Shown here: positions 1 through 8,673 of the stretch, one piece after another | Layout: each line of letters begins with the position of its first letter | Numbering within the stretch: the stretch's first letter is position 1 | Assembly: GCF_002896855.1 (NCBI RefSeq) | Contig: NZ_CP021850.1 | Coordinates: forward strand, 1,575,665-1,639,664 | DNA length: 64,000 nt | Source of the DNA: Clostridium thermosuccinogenes | GTDB taxonomy: Bacteria; Bacillota; Clostridia; Acetivibrionales; DSM-5807 | Direction of reading: 5' to 3' | The notes under the pieces: model-generated | Seen by the model: the letters and a program-made list of their open reading frames with translations, nothing else | Told to the model about the DNA's origin: nothing | The model's database searches: none | Position numbers and translations under genes: made by a program

Positions 1-996
1 AAAGTTATAATAAAGGGATATGTTTCGGTTTTTGAGAGAGATGGACAATACCAGCTATATGTGGAAGAAATGCAGGCAGATGGCCTGGGAAATCTTCACC
101 TGGCCTTTGAACAGCTCAAGAAAAAGCTCCAGGAAGAGGGCTTGTTTGATCCATCCCACAAAAAAAAGATTCCTCTTATGCCGGAAAGGATAGGAGTTGT
201 TACATCTTCCACCGGAGCTGTTATCCGTGATATTATTAATGTGGTAAGCCGCAGGTTCCGGAATGTGGAAATCAAAATCTTTCCCACGGCAGTACAGGGT
301 GAGCAGGCGGCAGGACAGATATCCAGGGCCATACGCAAGCTGAATGAGCTGAATTGTGTGGATGTGATCATCGTTGCCAGGGGAGGAGGTTCCCTTGAAG
401 AATTGTGGCCGTTTAATGAGGAAATTGTCGCCAGAAGCATTTATGAATCCAAAATACCGGTAATATCGGCCGTAGGTCATGAAACCGATTTTACCATAGC
501 CGATTTTGTAGCAGATCTTCGAGCGCCAACTCCTTCAGCGGCAGCAGAGATAGTAGTCCCCGAAAAGTACATGATGGTGGACAGAATACAGAATTTGAAT
601 TCAAGGCTCAAAAATTCTTTGATAAACAGCATGAAAATGAATAAAATGAGGTATATAAAAGTAATGAACCGGTTGCCTTTCCGCCAACCCTATGATAGGG
701 TGTATCAGGAGCGCATGAGGTTGGATGTTTTGGGGAAATCCATGTACAAATCCCTGCTGCTCATCAAGAGAAAAGCTGCTTCCGACTTCGGACTGCTGGC
801 CGGGAAGCTTGACTCCCTCAGCCCTTTGAGCATACTGGCAAGAGGCTACAGCATAGCAAAGCAAGAAGGCAAGGGCAAAATCATAAAATCGGTAAAGGAT
901 GTGAACACAGGCGACAGGGTAAGGCTGGAAGTAAGCGACGGGGAGATTAGCTGCGTGGTTGACGGTATAAGTGATAAAAATGCTTTTTTTAAATAA
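1..996 (+). CDS. xseA: Exodeoxyribonuclease VII large subunit, 5'-truncated by window edge
   Basis: The frame is open from base 1, so the N-terminal OB-fold part lies outside the window; about 331 codons are visible. Exonuclease VII large subunit is the catalytic chain that degrades single-stranded DNA to oligonucleotides, working with the small subunit XseB. Family features seen are the GYVSVFERDGQYQLYVEEM stretch at the end of the OB domain, the GVVTSSTGAVIRDI and VIIVARGGGSLEELW blocks, VISAVGHETDFTIADFVADL, and the C-terminal SPLSILARGYSIA motif. xseB follows after 291 bases, a larger gap than the usual near-overlap of this pair. Nothing convincing is encoded in that gap. Confidence 0.96.
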   Translation, partial: KVIIKGYVSVFERDGQYQLYVEEMQADGLGNLHLAFEQLKKKLQEEGLFDPSHKKKIPLMPERIGVVTSSTGAVIRDIINVVSRRFRNVEIKIFPTAVQGEQAAGQISRAIRKLNELNCVDVIIVARGGGSLEELWPFNEEIVARSIYESKIPVISAVGHETDFTIADFVADLRAPTPSAAAEIVVPEKYMMVDRIQNLNSRLKNSLINSMKMNKMRYIKVMNRLPFRQPYDRVYQERMRLDVLGKSMYKSLLLIKRKAASDFGLLAGKLDSLSPLSILARGYSIAKQEGKGKIIKSVKDVNTGDRVRLEVSDGEISCVVDGISDKNAFFK

Positions 997-1287
997 GTGC
1001 GTAAATTTATTGCGATAGAGATTTGAAAGCTGTGTAAAATTGATGCGGCGGTCTATTTGTTTGATGCATTGCTGCGAAGCTCTTTGTTATTTTATTGTTA
1101 TTTTATTAATAAAGAGAGAATAAAAGTGAGCTGGAACATGAATACATCGCAGACCAATATGGGGACTGTATCAAAAAAGGTGAAAGGATGGAATTGAAGC
1201 TTGCCGGAGGAACAGGTTTGCATTCGATGGACATATGGCCTCTGTCGCAGCATAATACAAGATTCGAACGATTGAGAGGGTAATATT

Positions 1288-1524
1288 ATGAGCAAGAAGG
1301 AAAAGAAGTTTGAAGAAGCAATAAAGGAATTGGAAGAAATTGTTGAAAAACTGGAAAAGGGTGATTTGTCTCTGGATGAATCCATTGAGTTTTTTCAGAA
1401 AGGTATAGAGTTATCAAAATACTGCAGTAAAAGGCTCGATGAGATAGAAAGGAAAATCAGCCTGCTGGTGGAAGACGAAAAAGGCCGGATAATCGAGGAA
1501 CCCTTTAATGTGACGGAGGTTTGA
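1288..1524 (+). CDS. xseB: Exodeoxyribonuclease VII small subunit
   Basis: A 78-residue, charged, helical protein of the size usual for XseB. It carries the family pattern FEEAIKELEEIVEKLEKGDL-SLDESIEFFQKGIEL near its N-terminus. It binds several copies per large subunit and is needed for exonuclease VII activity. The start ATG follows a GAGAGGG-like ribosome-binding site. The stop codon sits one base before the ispA start, so the two genes are almost certainly translationally coupled. Confidence 0.95.
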   Translation: MSKKEKKFEEAIKELEEIVEKLEKGDLSLDESIEFFQKGIELSKYCSKRLDEIERKISLLVEDEKGRIIEEPFNVTEV

Positions 1525-1525
1525 G

Positions 1526-2416
1526 ATGGATTTCAAGGAAAAACTGAATTGCTATACAAACATTATTAACAACGAATTGGACAAACTCTTATATATTGAC
1601 GGTTCCGAGCAAAGAAAAATCCGGGAAGCTATGAGATACAGCCTTATGGCCGGAGGAAAACGCTTGAGACCGGTACTTTCTCTGGCTGTCTGTGAAGCTT
1701 TGGATGGCGATAGAGATCAGGTGCTGCCTTTTGCGTGCGCTTTGGAAATGATACATACTTATTCCCTTATCCATGATGACTTACCGGCGATGGACGATGA
1801 TGATTATAGAAGAGGAAGGCTTACAAACCACAAGGTTTTTGGTGAAGCCATGGCGATTCTGGCCGGAGATGGGTTGCTTAATTATGCTTTTGAAGTTATG
1901 CTGGATCATGTCCGCAAGGATAGCAGCAATATATCAGCAAAGTTAGAGGCAATGCATATTATAGCCCGGTCTTCGGGAATAGACGGCATGATTGGCGGCC
2001 AGGTGGTGGATCTGGAGTCGGAGGGTAAATTGATTCAGCCCGAATTGCTGGAGCTTATGCACAGGAAAAAAACCGGTGCTCTTATAAAAGCTTCTGTTCT
2101 GGCTGCTGCCGCCCTTTGCAATGCCGGTACGGAGGAAAGAGCTTCCCTGGAGCGTTATGCAGATAACTTAGGTATGGCTTTTCAGATAAGGGATGATATC
2201 CTGGATGTGGAGGGCGATCCCGCCGAGATGGGCAAAAATACCGGCAGCGACCAGGTAAAAAACAAAGCTACCTTTGTTACGCTTTATGGGCTGGAGGAAT
2301 CGAAAAGAATGCTCAAAGAAATGACCCGGGAAGCGGTAAACCCGATAGAGATGTTTGGTGAAAAGGGAACATTCCTGAGGCAGCTGGCAGAATACCTGAT
2401 AACACGAAATAACTAG
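1526..2416 (+). CDS. ispA: Farnesyl/geranyl diphosphate synthase (polyprenyl synthetase)
   Basis: A 296-residue trans-isoprenyl diphosphate synthase that condenses isopentenyl diphosphate with allylic diphosphates to give C15 precursors for undecaprenyl and quinone lipids. Both aspartate-rich motifs are present: the first, DDLPAMDDDDYRRG at about residues 84-97, and the second, RDDILD near residue 222. The GGKRLRP block at 43-49 is the substrate-binding lysine/arginine motif. The start follows xseB directly, with GGAGGT as ribosome-binding site inside the end of xseB. Its neighbour dxs, four features downstream, makes the upstream precursor of the same pathway. Confidence 0.96.
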   Translation: MDFKEKLNCYTNIINNELDKLLYIDGSEQRKIREAMRYSLMAGGKRLRPVLSLAVCEALDGDRDQVLPFACALEMIHTYSLIHDDLPAMDDDDYRRGRLTNHKVFGEAMAILAGDGLLNYAFEVMLDHVRKDSSNISAKLEAMHIIARSSGIDGMIGGQVVDLESEGKLIQPELLELMHRKKTGALIKASVLAAAALCNAGTEERASLERYADNLGMAFQIRDDILDVEGDPAEMGKNTGSDQVKNKATFVTLYGLEESKRMLKEMTREAVNPIEMFGEKGTFLRQLAEYLITRNN

Positions 2417-2426
2417 GGGGCCTTCG

Positions 2427-2873
2427 ATGCAGATTTTAGTCGAGATATTTTCCAATAGAGCTATCATCATACCAGCACTGGCATGGTTTATTGCCCAGGC
2501 GCTCAAAGTTGTAAGTGTTGTAATCCATGACAGGAAATTGGATTTCACCAGGTTTATAGGCTCAGGCGGCATGCCCAGTTCCCATTCGGCTTTTATAGTG
2601 TCCCTGTCCGCAGTGGTGGGCAAAAACCTCGGTTTCGATTCCATGGAATTCGGCATGTCGGTGGCTATAGCGTTAATAGTTATGTATGACGCTGCCGGCG
2701 TCCGCAGAGCGGCAGGCAAGCACGCTAAAGTGCTGAACAAGCTGACCAGAGTGATATCCGGACAGGAAAAGATGCAGTTTGATGAGGAATTAAAAGAGCT
2801 TCTGGGGCACACTCCGCTGGAAGTTATAATGGGCGCGCTTTTAGGTGTCATCATGGGTTTGTGGTTTGGATGA
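2427..2873 (+). CDS. Divergent PAP2-family membrane protein (YuiD-like)
   Basis: A 148-residue protein of the divergent PAP2 (DivPAP) family. Seen are an N-terminal hydrophobic helix, the block RFIGSGGMPSSHSAFIVSLS, whose SSH resembles the phosphatase motif of PAP2 enzymes, and the conserved MYDAAGVRRAAGKHAKVLN segment followed by a C-terminal hydrophobic helix. It starts ten bases after ispA, with GGGGG/CC ahead of the ATG. The setting suggests dephosphorylation of a prenyl diphosphate, perhaps at the membrane, but no activity is established for this family from sequence alone. Confidence 0.88.
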   Translation: MQILVEIFSNRAIIIPALAWFIAQALKVVSVVIHDRKLDFTRFIGSGGMPSSHSAFIVSLSAVVGKNLGFDSMEFGMSVAIALIVMYDAAGVRRAAGKHAKVLNKLTRVISGQEKMQFDEELKELLGHTPLEVIMGALLGVIMGLWFG

Positions 2874-3000
2874 AAGCCAAAATTCCGGCATATCGATGGA
2901 AAAGGATTTTTAAAAGACCATTAAGGAGCATTAATTCGATAGAGTGAATTAAAGGCGTACTTTTCACATATGTGCTTTGATTCCGGATTTACTGAGCCTT

Positions 3001-3029
3001 TTAAGTTTTTCTCAGATGTGATATAATTT
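3001..3029 (+). promoter_or_regulatory. Extended -10 promoter for the OLE RNA
   Basis: TGATATAAT at 3021-3029 is a perfect extended -10 element (TGn followed by TATAAT). The -35 region at 3001-3006 (TTTTAA) is weak, as is usual when the extended -10 is present. Initiation near 3036 would place the start just before the long-range helix that closes the RNA. Read-through from ispA and the PAP2-like gene is also possible. Confidence 0.6.
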
Positions 3030-3059
3030 TTGAATGTATCGTCCAGATGCAAAAATTGT

Positions 3060-3695
3060 TAGCAAAACAGGGTGGTGCAGTATTCTAGTCGGTACTGCCG
3101 GTTCTGAAGACGGGCCTAAAAATCCGTTTAAGGGCACATCGATGAAGTTCCTTGTGTCGGCTTGCTACGCCCAGTGGTGGGCTGATGCTGGGAGTTAAGG
3201 TTTAGGGGCGATCTGCAATGGCATGCAGGCGTTGACCCCTTTACCGTGGAGACCCTACCTTTTGGAAGAAAAGCCAACAGTAAAGCAACAATGTTTCACT
3301 GTTGCCACCTCGACCACGAGTAGGGATTAAACCTGTTAGGCGGTATTGTAAAAGATGCTGTGAACAGAGTAGCCTGCCTTGAGTGAAGTTGGTGGATAAT
3401 GGATCAGATGTGGATGTATAGGCCAGTATATCCACATTATCGCTGTTTGAAACCAATTTTGCAAAAGAGGCTAGGAATCGGTCAGACCGTTGGGGAAAAC
3501 TCCTAGACTGTTCTGATAAGAGGCGTATTGAGGATTAAAGTGTGGTCTAAGTGGCAATCAGGCCTCGCTTATGGTAACATAGCGACGGAGGTTTTAAAGG
3601 GAAACCGCTGATTTGGCGACATTTCAGCAACTTCCGGGGAAATCCTGCCTGACCTAAGCCGCAAAATTTATTCAATACGCTACCACCTGTTTTTA
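3060..3695 (+). ncRNA. ole: OLE RNA (ornate large extremophilic RNA)
   Basis: A stretch of about 640 bases without any credible ORF but with much secondary structure. The two ends pair over a long range: 3068-3084 (CAGGGTGGTGCAGTATT) with 3674-3689 (AATACGCTACCACCTG). Internal hairpins that I can write out are GCCCA/TGGGC (3169-3173/3178-3182), CTGC/GCAG (3213-3227), GCAACA/TGTTGC (3285-3305), ATGTGGAT/ATCCACAT (3408-3415/3430-3437) and CTAGGA/TCCTAG (3471-3476/3501-3506). OLE RNAs are known to be about 600-640 nt, to sit among isoprenoid genes between ispA and dxs, and to be followed directly by the gene for the membrane protein OapA; all three hold here. The assignment rests on size, structure and context, not on a covariance-model hit. 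Confidence 0.9.
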
Positions 3696-3754
3696 TATAA
3701 ATTTAATGAGCACATTTTGGATTTGAGCATTTTAAGAAGCAAAATATTCGGATT

Positions 3755-3774
3755 CCCTGGGCGATTGCCCGGGG
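3755..3774 (+). other. 8-bp hairpin between OLE RNA and oapA
   Basis: CCCTGGGC at 3755-3762 pairs with GCCCGGGG at 3767-3774 around a GATT loop, with one G-T wobble. No run of T follows, so it is not a normal terminator. It lies 49 bases before the oapA ribosome-binding site and could mark a processing or protection point between OLE RNA and the oapA message. Confidence 0.5.
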
Positions 3775-3832
3775 ATGTACGAGTATTGCAAATAAATTGA
3801 TATTTTGATTTACATATTTGTTGGAGGACATT

Positions 3833-4468
3833 TTGCAAGATAATTATAGGCATCCTGTTGATGAAAAAAAGGTGAAGTTCAAGCCTAATCTGTTGGGCTC
3901 CGGTGGAAATAACAAGAAGTGGAGCCTTATAATAACTTTAGTTTCGTTTTTCCTGTCCGCATCCATGTCGGTAATCGCATCAAATATTTTGGGTAATGTC
4001 GGGATTCTGGTTTCATTTTTTGTGGTTTTTGCTATAATCGTTATAAATATATTGTTTGATATAATCGGTACAGCTGTGACAGCAGCTGATGAGGCTCCTT
4101 TTCATGCAATGGCGTCCAGAAAGGTGTATGGGGCAAAGCAAGCCATAAAGCTGATTAGGAACGCTGATAAGGTATCCAACTTCTGCAATGATGTCATTGG
4201 GGATATTTGCGGGGTAATAAGCGGAACTGCCAGCACTTACATAGTGCTGAGGATTGCTGCAGACAGTGAAAGCCTGAGAGGTGTGGTAATAAACCTGATA
4301 ATGACCGGAATGGTGGCGTCCTTTACTGTCGGAGGCAAGGCGTTTGGTAAATCTCTGGCCATCGAAAACAGCAATTATATTATTTACAAGGTATCCATAA
4401 TTATTAATTTTTTCAAACTAAAAATAAAGTGGAAAAGAGATAATAAAAATAAGCGCAAAAGAAAGTAA
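3833..4468 (+). CDS. oapA: OLE-associated membrane protein OapA
   Basis: A protein of 211 residues when started at the TTG at 3833, five bases after GGAGG (3823-3827); a TTG at 3818 is in frame but would lie before that site. It has four hydrophobic helices (about residues 31-50, 57-79, 124-140 and 150-170) and a very basic C-terminal tail ending in KRDNKNKRKRK. Conserved-looking blocks are FDIIGTAVTAADEAPFHAMA and NDVIGDICGVISG; the latter contains the D-x-x-x-D motif (Asp120/Asp124) reported for OapA. OapA binds OLE RNA at the membrane and the complex is linked to stress responses in Bacillus halodurans. Immediate linkage to a 640-nt structured RNA and to dxs supports the call. Confidence 0.9.
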   Translation: MQDNYRHPVDEKKVKFKPNLLGSGGNNKKWSLIITLVSFFLSASMSVIASNILGNVGILVSFFVVFAIIVINILFDIIGTAVTAADEAPFHAMASRKVYGAKQAIKLIRNADKVSNFCNDVIGDICGVISGTASTYIVLRIAADSESLRGVVINLIMTGMVASFTVGGKAFGKSLAIENSNYIIYKVSIIINFFKLKIKWKRDNKNKRKRK

Positions 4469-4488
4469 AGGTTGAAAGTAGGTAGGAG

Positions 4489-6360
4489 ATGTTGGAAAGT
4501 ATACTGGAGACCATCAAGTCACCAGATGATATAAAAAAACTGAATATTCAGCAAATGCGGCAGTTGGCCCAGGAGATCAGGGAATTCCTTATAAACAGCG
4601 TTTCAAAAACGGGGGGTCATCTGGCGTCCAATTTGGGAGTTGTGGAGCTCACTCTTGCGCTCCACAAGGTCTTCAACTCTCCAGAAGACAAGATAATATG
4701 GGATGTGGGTCACCAATCCTATGTGCATAAGATAATCACAGGGCGGAGGGAAAAATTCGACACTCTGAGACAGGCCGGGGGGATTTCCGGATTTCCCAAA
4801 ACCAGCGAAAGCCCTCATGATGTGTTCAATACGGGACACAGCAGCACATCAATTTCCGCCGCTTTGGGTATGGCAAAAGCCAGGGATATCAAAAAGGGAG
4901 AATACTCTGTCATAGCCGTAATAGGTGACGGCGCCCTGACCGGAGGAATGTCCTTTGAGGCTCTGAATGATGCCGGAAGGTCTCCTAATAATATTATAGT
5001 CGTTTTGAATGACAATGAGATGTCCATATCAAGAAATGTAGGAGGCTTGTCCAGATATCTTAGTAAAATCAGAACAGCACCTATTTATTTTAAAATGAAG
5101 GAAGATGTGAGCGGTATATTAAGCAGAATACCGGCTATAGGTGAAAGTACGGCCAGAGCTTTGGACAGGGCGAAGGGTGCTCTGAAATACATAATGGTTC
5201 CGGGAATCATATTTGAAGAGCTGGGATTTAAGTACCTGGGACCCATAGACGGGCACAATCTCGAGGAACTCAATGATGTCCTGTCTAGAGCCAAACAGTC
5301 CAAAGGACCGGTTTTGGTGCATGTATGCACAAAAAAAGGAATGGGGTATACATATGCGGAAAAAAATCCTCTTGTTTTTCATGGCATATCCCCCTTCGAC
5401 ATAGAGACCGGTGAAGTGCTGAAATACAATGGTCCCGGTTATTCCGATATTTTTGGTAAAGAATTGGTCAAGCTCGCCCATGAGGATGATAACATAGTCG
5501 CGATAACTGCGGCTATGCCCCAAGGTACTGGCCTTGGACTTTTTTCAAAGGAATTTCCCGGCAGATTTTTTGATGTGGGTATAGCCGAGCAGCATGCGGT
5601 AACTTTTGCAGCAGGCCTGGCTGCCAGCGGGTTAAAGCCGGTAGTAGCCATTTACTCATCCTTCCTGCAGCGCGCCTACGACCAGATACTGCATGATGTT
5701 GCATTGCAAAACCTCCATGTGGTTTTTGCGATAGACCGGGCAGGGGTAGTTGGTGAAGATGGTGAAACCCACCAGGGTTTGTTTGATTTATCCTATCTCC
5801 GTCAGATACCCAATATGTCCATCATGGCTCCCTGTGACAACACGGAGCTTAGACTGATGCTGGAATATGCCCTTAAAAAGCACAAGGGACCTATCGCAAT
5901 CCGTTATCCCAGGGGTATGGGCAAAGAAAAGCTGGTGGAAGCCACGTCCTGCGGTATAGAATTCGGACGGGGAGTGAAAATAAAGGAAGGAAAAGATTTT
6001 ACGGTGGTTGCATTGGGCAGCATGGTGGAAACAGCTCTTAAAGCTGCTTCAATGCTGGAGCAGATGGGAATAACCTGTGATGTGATTGACGCCCGATGGG
6101 CAAAGCCTATGGATATGAAGCTTATTTCCGCATCCGTCCATAAAACCGGAAAAGCTGTCGTTATCGAAGATAATACGGTGGTTGGAGGCTTTGGCAGCGG
6201 AGTTCTGGAGGAATTTAACAAGGCAGGCATAAATGTGCCGGTTAAGCTTTTGGGTTTCCCCGACCAGTTTATAAAACATGGTTCCAGGGATTACCTGTTT
6301 GAGAAATACAAGCTTGATCCTGAATCCGTGAAAAATGAAATGTTAAAACTATGGAAATAG
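4489..6360 (+). CDS. dxs: 1-deoxy-D-xylulose-5-phosphate synthase
   Basis: A 623-residue thiamine-diphosphate enzyme, the usual length, that joins pyruvate and glyceraldehyde 3-phosphate in the first step of the non-mevalonate isoprenoid pathway. Seen are GGHLASNLGVVELTLALH near residue 40, VIGDGALTGGMSFEALNDAG as the GDG...N cofactor motif, the glutamate region GIAEQHAVTFAAGLA, DRAGVVGEDGETHQG, and the C-terminal transketolase domain. It starts at ATG 4489 after GTAGGAG, 20 bases after oapA. Together with ispA it brackets the OLE RNA gene. Confidence 0.97.
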   Translation: MLESILETIKSPDDIKKLNIQQMRQLAQEIREFLINSVSKTGGHLASNLGVVELTLALHKVFNSPEDKIIWDVGHQSYVHKIITGRREKFDTLRQAGGISGFPKTSESPHDVFNTGHSSTSISAALGMAKARDIKKGEYSVIAVIGDGALTGGMSFEALNDAGRSPNNIIVVLNDNEMSISRNVGGLSRYLSKIRTAPIYFKMKEDVSGILSRIPAIGESTARALDRAKGALKYIMVPGIIFEELGFKYLGPIDGHNLEELNDVLSRAKQSKGPVLVHVCTKKGMGYTYAEKNPLVFHGISPFDIETGEVLKYNGPGYSDIFGKELVKLAHEDDNIVAITAAMPQGTGLGLFSKEFPGRFFDVGIAEQHAVTFAAGLAASGLKPVVAIYSSFLQRAYDQILHDVALQNLHVVFAIDRAGVVGEDGETHQGLFDLSYLRQIPNMSIMAPCDNTELRLMLEYALKKHKGPIAIRYPRGMGKEKLVEATSCGIEFGRGVKIKEGKDFTVVALGSMVETALKAASMLEQMGITCDVIDARWAKPMDMKLISASVHKTGKAVVIEDNTVVGGFGSGVLEEFNKAGINVPVKLLGFPDQFIKHGSRDYLFEKYKLDPESVKNEMLKLWK

Positions 6361-6389
6361 CAAAATAAAAACGCTGTGGAGGTTTATGC

Positions 6390-7205
6390 TTGGAAAAGGA
6401 AAGATTGGACCTTTTGCTGGTAAAGAAAGGTCTTTTTGAAAGCAGGGAAAAAGCCCGGAGCGCGATTATGACGGGCATTGTTTTTGTTAACGGTGAGAAG
6501 GAAGACAAGCCTGGTGCCAAATTTACAGAAGATTGTGAGATCTTAGTGAAAGGAAATGTAAATCCCTATGTGAGCCGGGGCGGTCTTAAGCTGGAAAAGG
6601 CCATTAATACGTTTGGAATAGTTCTTAAAGATAAGACAGCCATTGATATAGGCGCTTCCACAGGAGGTTTCACCGACTGTATGCTGAAAAACGGAGCAGC
6701 GAAGGTCTATGCCATAGATGTTGGTTATGGTCAACTGGCCTGGACATTGAGAAATGATGAACGGGTCGTTTGCATGGAAAGGACCAACATACGATATGTC
6801 AAGCCGGAAGACATCGGCGCTCTGGCGGATTTTGCATCGATTGATGTTTCTTTTATATCCTTAAAAAAGGTTTTACCGGCTGCGAAGGATCTGCTGAAAG
6901 AGGATGGAGAGCTTGTTTGCTTGATAAAGCCACAGTTTGAGGCAGGAAGGGAGAAAGTCGGAAAAAAGGGTGTTGTCAGGGATTTATCCACCCATGAAGA
7001 AGTCATCCGTGAGGTTGTGAACTTTGCGTTGAACATGGGATTTAAGCTCAAAGGCTTATCCTACTCACCGATAAAAGGCCCCGAGGGAAACATTGAATAC
7101 CTGATGTACATCACAAAGGCTTGGGACGGTAACGCATTGAAGCATGAAGATATTGAACGGCTTATAGGCGATGTCGTCAGAATTTCCCATGAGAGCCTTG
7201 ATTAA
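6390..7205 (+). CDS. tlyA: TlyA-family rRNA 2'-O-methyltransferase
   Basis: A 271-residue protein with an N-terminal S4 RNA-binding domain (RLDLLLVKKGLFESREKARS, residues 4-23) and an FtsJ-type Rossmann methyltransferase domain beginning at AIDIGASTGGFTDCML, the SAM-binding motif. TlyA proteins methylate ribose in 16S and 23S rRNA and are often annotated as hemolysin A. The start is TTG at 6390, seven bases after GGAGG (6378-6382); the nearby ATG at 6386 is in a different frame. It lies 29 bases after dxs. Confidence 0.93.
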   Translation: MEKERLDLLLVKKGLFESREKARSAIMTGIVFVNGEKEDKPGAKFTEDCEILVKGNVNPYVSRGGLKLEKAINTFGIVLKDKTAIDIGASTGGFTDCMLKNGAAKVYAIDVGYGQLAWTLRNDERVVCMERTNIRYVKPEDIGALADFASIDVSFISLKKVLPAAKDLLKEDGELVCLIKPQFEAGREKVGKKGVVRDLSTHEEVIREVVNFALNMGFKLKGLSYSPIKGPEGNIEYLMYITKAWDGNALKHEDIERLIGDVVRISHESLD

Positions 7206-7315
7206 AAGTGCATTTATTGTACTTTTTTTATTTATCCTATATAATGGAATTGAGTTTTGAAAGAATATGCTGGAATAGTTGGAAGTTTTGAAAGAATAAA
7301 GCTGAGAGGACAATA

Positions 7316-8197
7316 ATGAAGCGTATTGGTATTTTTACGAACAGGGATAAGGATAAGGATCTGAAGTATACAAAGCTGTTGGTGGAGAGCATCACAATGC
7401 AGGGAGGGGAGGTAATTATCCCCTCGGATTTAGCAAAGGATATAGGTATAAAAAGCAAATATGAGGATGAAAAGGAATTTCTGAACAATTCCGAAATTAT
7501 AATAAGCCTGGGAGGCGATGGCACCTTTCTAAAGGCGGCCAGAAAAGTATACGGCATGGGAATTCCCATTATGGGGATAAACCTTGGAAATCTTGGCTTC
7601 CTGACGGAGGTTGAGACGGGTGATGTCCATAGCGCTGTTTCCAGCATACTTGAGGATAAGTTTGAACTGGAGAACAGGATGATGCTGGAAGCCAGGATTG
7701 TAAGCGACGGCAGGACAATAGCAAGGGATGTTGCCGTCAATGATGTCGTGATATCCAGAGGATGCCTGCCGAGGATAACCCGATTAAAAATGTATATAGA
7801 TGATGTCCTGACGGAAACATTTCCAGGGGACGGACTGATTGTGTCCACTCCTACGGGCTCGACAGCCTATACCCTTGCTGCCGGAGGGCCTATTGTGGAA
7901 CCTAATACGGATCTCATAATAGCAACCCCCATATGCCCCCATATACTGTATTCCAGGTCCTATATAACTTCATCGGATAAGGTTTACAGGATAGCCGTGA
8001 ATGAGGATTACCATCATAATGCCACCGTGACTGTCGACGGACAGACAGGCTACGAGATAAAGGCCGGCGACTATGTTGAGATAAGAAAATCACAGCATTA
8101 TGTGAAATTGGCCCGGTTAAAAAAGAGGAACTTTTTTAACGTTGTCAGATACAAAATCTATACCCGAGGGGAGAGTATAAGGAACAATGAAGTATAA
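7316..8197 (+). CDS. nadK: NAD kinase
   Basis: A 293-residue ATP-NAD kinase that makes NADP. The diacylglycerol-kinase-like phosphate-binding motif SLGGDGTFLKAAR is at about residues 63-75, followed by GINLGNLGFLTE, the NDVVISRG block and the TPTGSTAYTLAAGGPIV segment. The start is ATG 7316 after GAGAGGAC. There is a 110-base gap after tlyA with AT-rich sequence. The last 11 bases overlap argR. Confidence 0.96.
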   Translation: MKRIGIFTNRDKDKDLKYTKLLVESITMQGGEVIIPSDLAKDIGIKSKYEDEKEFLNNSEIIISLGGDGTFLKAARKVYGMGIPIMGINLGNLGFLTEVETGDVHSAVSSILEDKFELENRMMLEARIVSDGRTIARDVAVNDVVISRGCLPRITRLKMYIDDVLTETFPGDGLIVSTPTGSTAYTLAAGGPIVEPNTDLIIATPICPHILYSRSYITSSDKVYRIAVNEDYHHNATVTVDGQTGYEIKAGDYVEIRKSQHYVKLARLKKRNFFNVVRYKIYTRGESIRNNEV

Positions 8198-8636
8198 TCG
8201 ACAGGCTAAAATTCTTGAGTTGATTGACAGGTATGCTATTGAGACTCAGGAGGAACTGGCAGAAAAACTGAAGGAGATGGGCATGGATGTGACCCAGGCT
8301 ACTATCTCCAGGGACATTAAGGAGCTCAGGCTGATAAAGGTCATGACGGAGGATGGCAAATATAAATATGCTCCCTTTTCTCAGACCGAAAACATGCTGT
8401 CCAATAAGCTGCTGACGATTTTTGCTGAATCCTTTGTGTCCTGTGATTATGCCAATAACATAGTCATAGTCAAGACCTTACCTGGTATGGCCCAGGCAGC
8501 CGCATCCGCTGTAGACTCCCTTAAATGGATAGAGATATTGGGAACGATAGCTGGAGATGACACGATAATGATAGTGTGCAGAGCTGAGAAGTTTGCTGAG
8601 GAACTGGTGGAAAAGTTCAATAGAATGAAAAAATGA
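8187..8636 (+). CDS. argR: Arginine repressor ArgR/AhrC
   Basis: A 149-residue regulator with an N-terminal winged helix (ILELIDRYAIETQEELAEKL, then DVTQATISRDIKELRLIKV) and the C-terminal hexamer/arginine-binding domain, including the VKTLPGMAQAAASAVD and GTIAGDDTIMIV blocks with the GDDT arginine contact. In Firmicutes it senses arginine and controls its synthesis and breakdown; its place between nadK and recN is conserved in Bacilli and Clostridia. It starts inside the end of nadK, so the two are coupled. Confidence 0.96.
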   Translation: MKYNRQAKILELIDRYAIETQEELAEKLKEMGMDVTQATISRDIKELRLIKVMTEDGKYKYAPFSQTENMLSNKLLTIFAESFVSCDYANNIVIVKTLPGMAQAAASAVDSLKWIEILGTIAGDDTIMIVCRAEKFAEELVEKFNRMKK

Positions 8637-8673
8637 TGCCTTCAATCCTGTTTTTAAAGTGAGGTTGGTGAAA

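Noticed and set aside
1137-1196. 19-codon ORF in the xseA-xseB gap
   Set aside because: Too short and without a convincing ribosome-binding site or conserved look.
2168-2854. 228-codon minus-strand frame across ispA and the PAP2-like gene
   Set aside because: Both plus-strand genes have clear family motifs; this frame has none.
3241-3456. 71-codon minus-strand ORF within the OLE region
   Set aside because: No ribosome-binding site, no family look, and it lies in a structured RNA; a chance frame.
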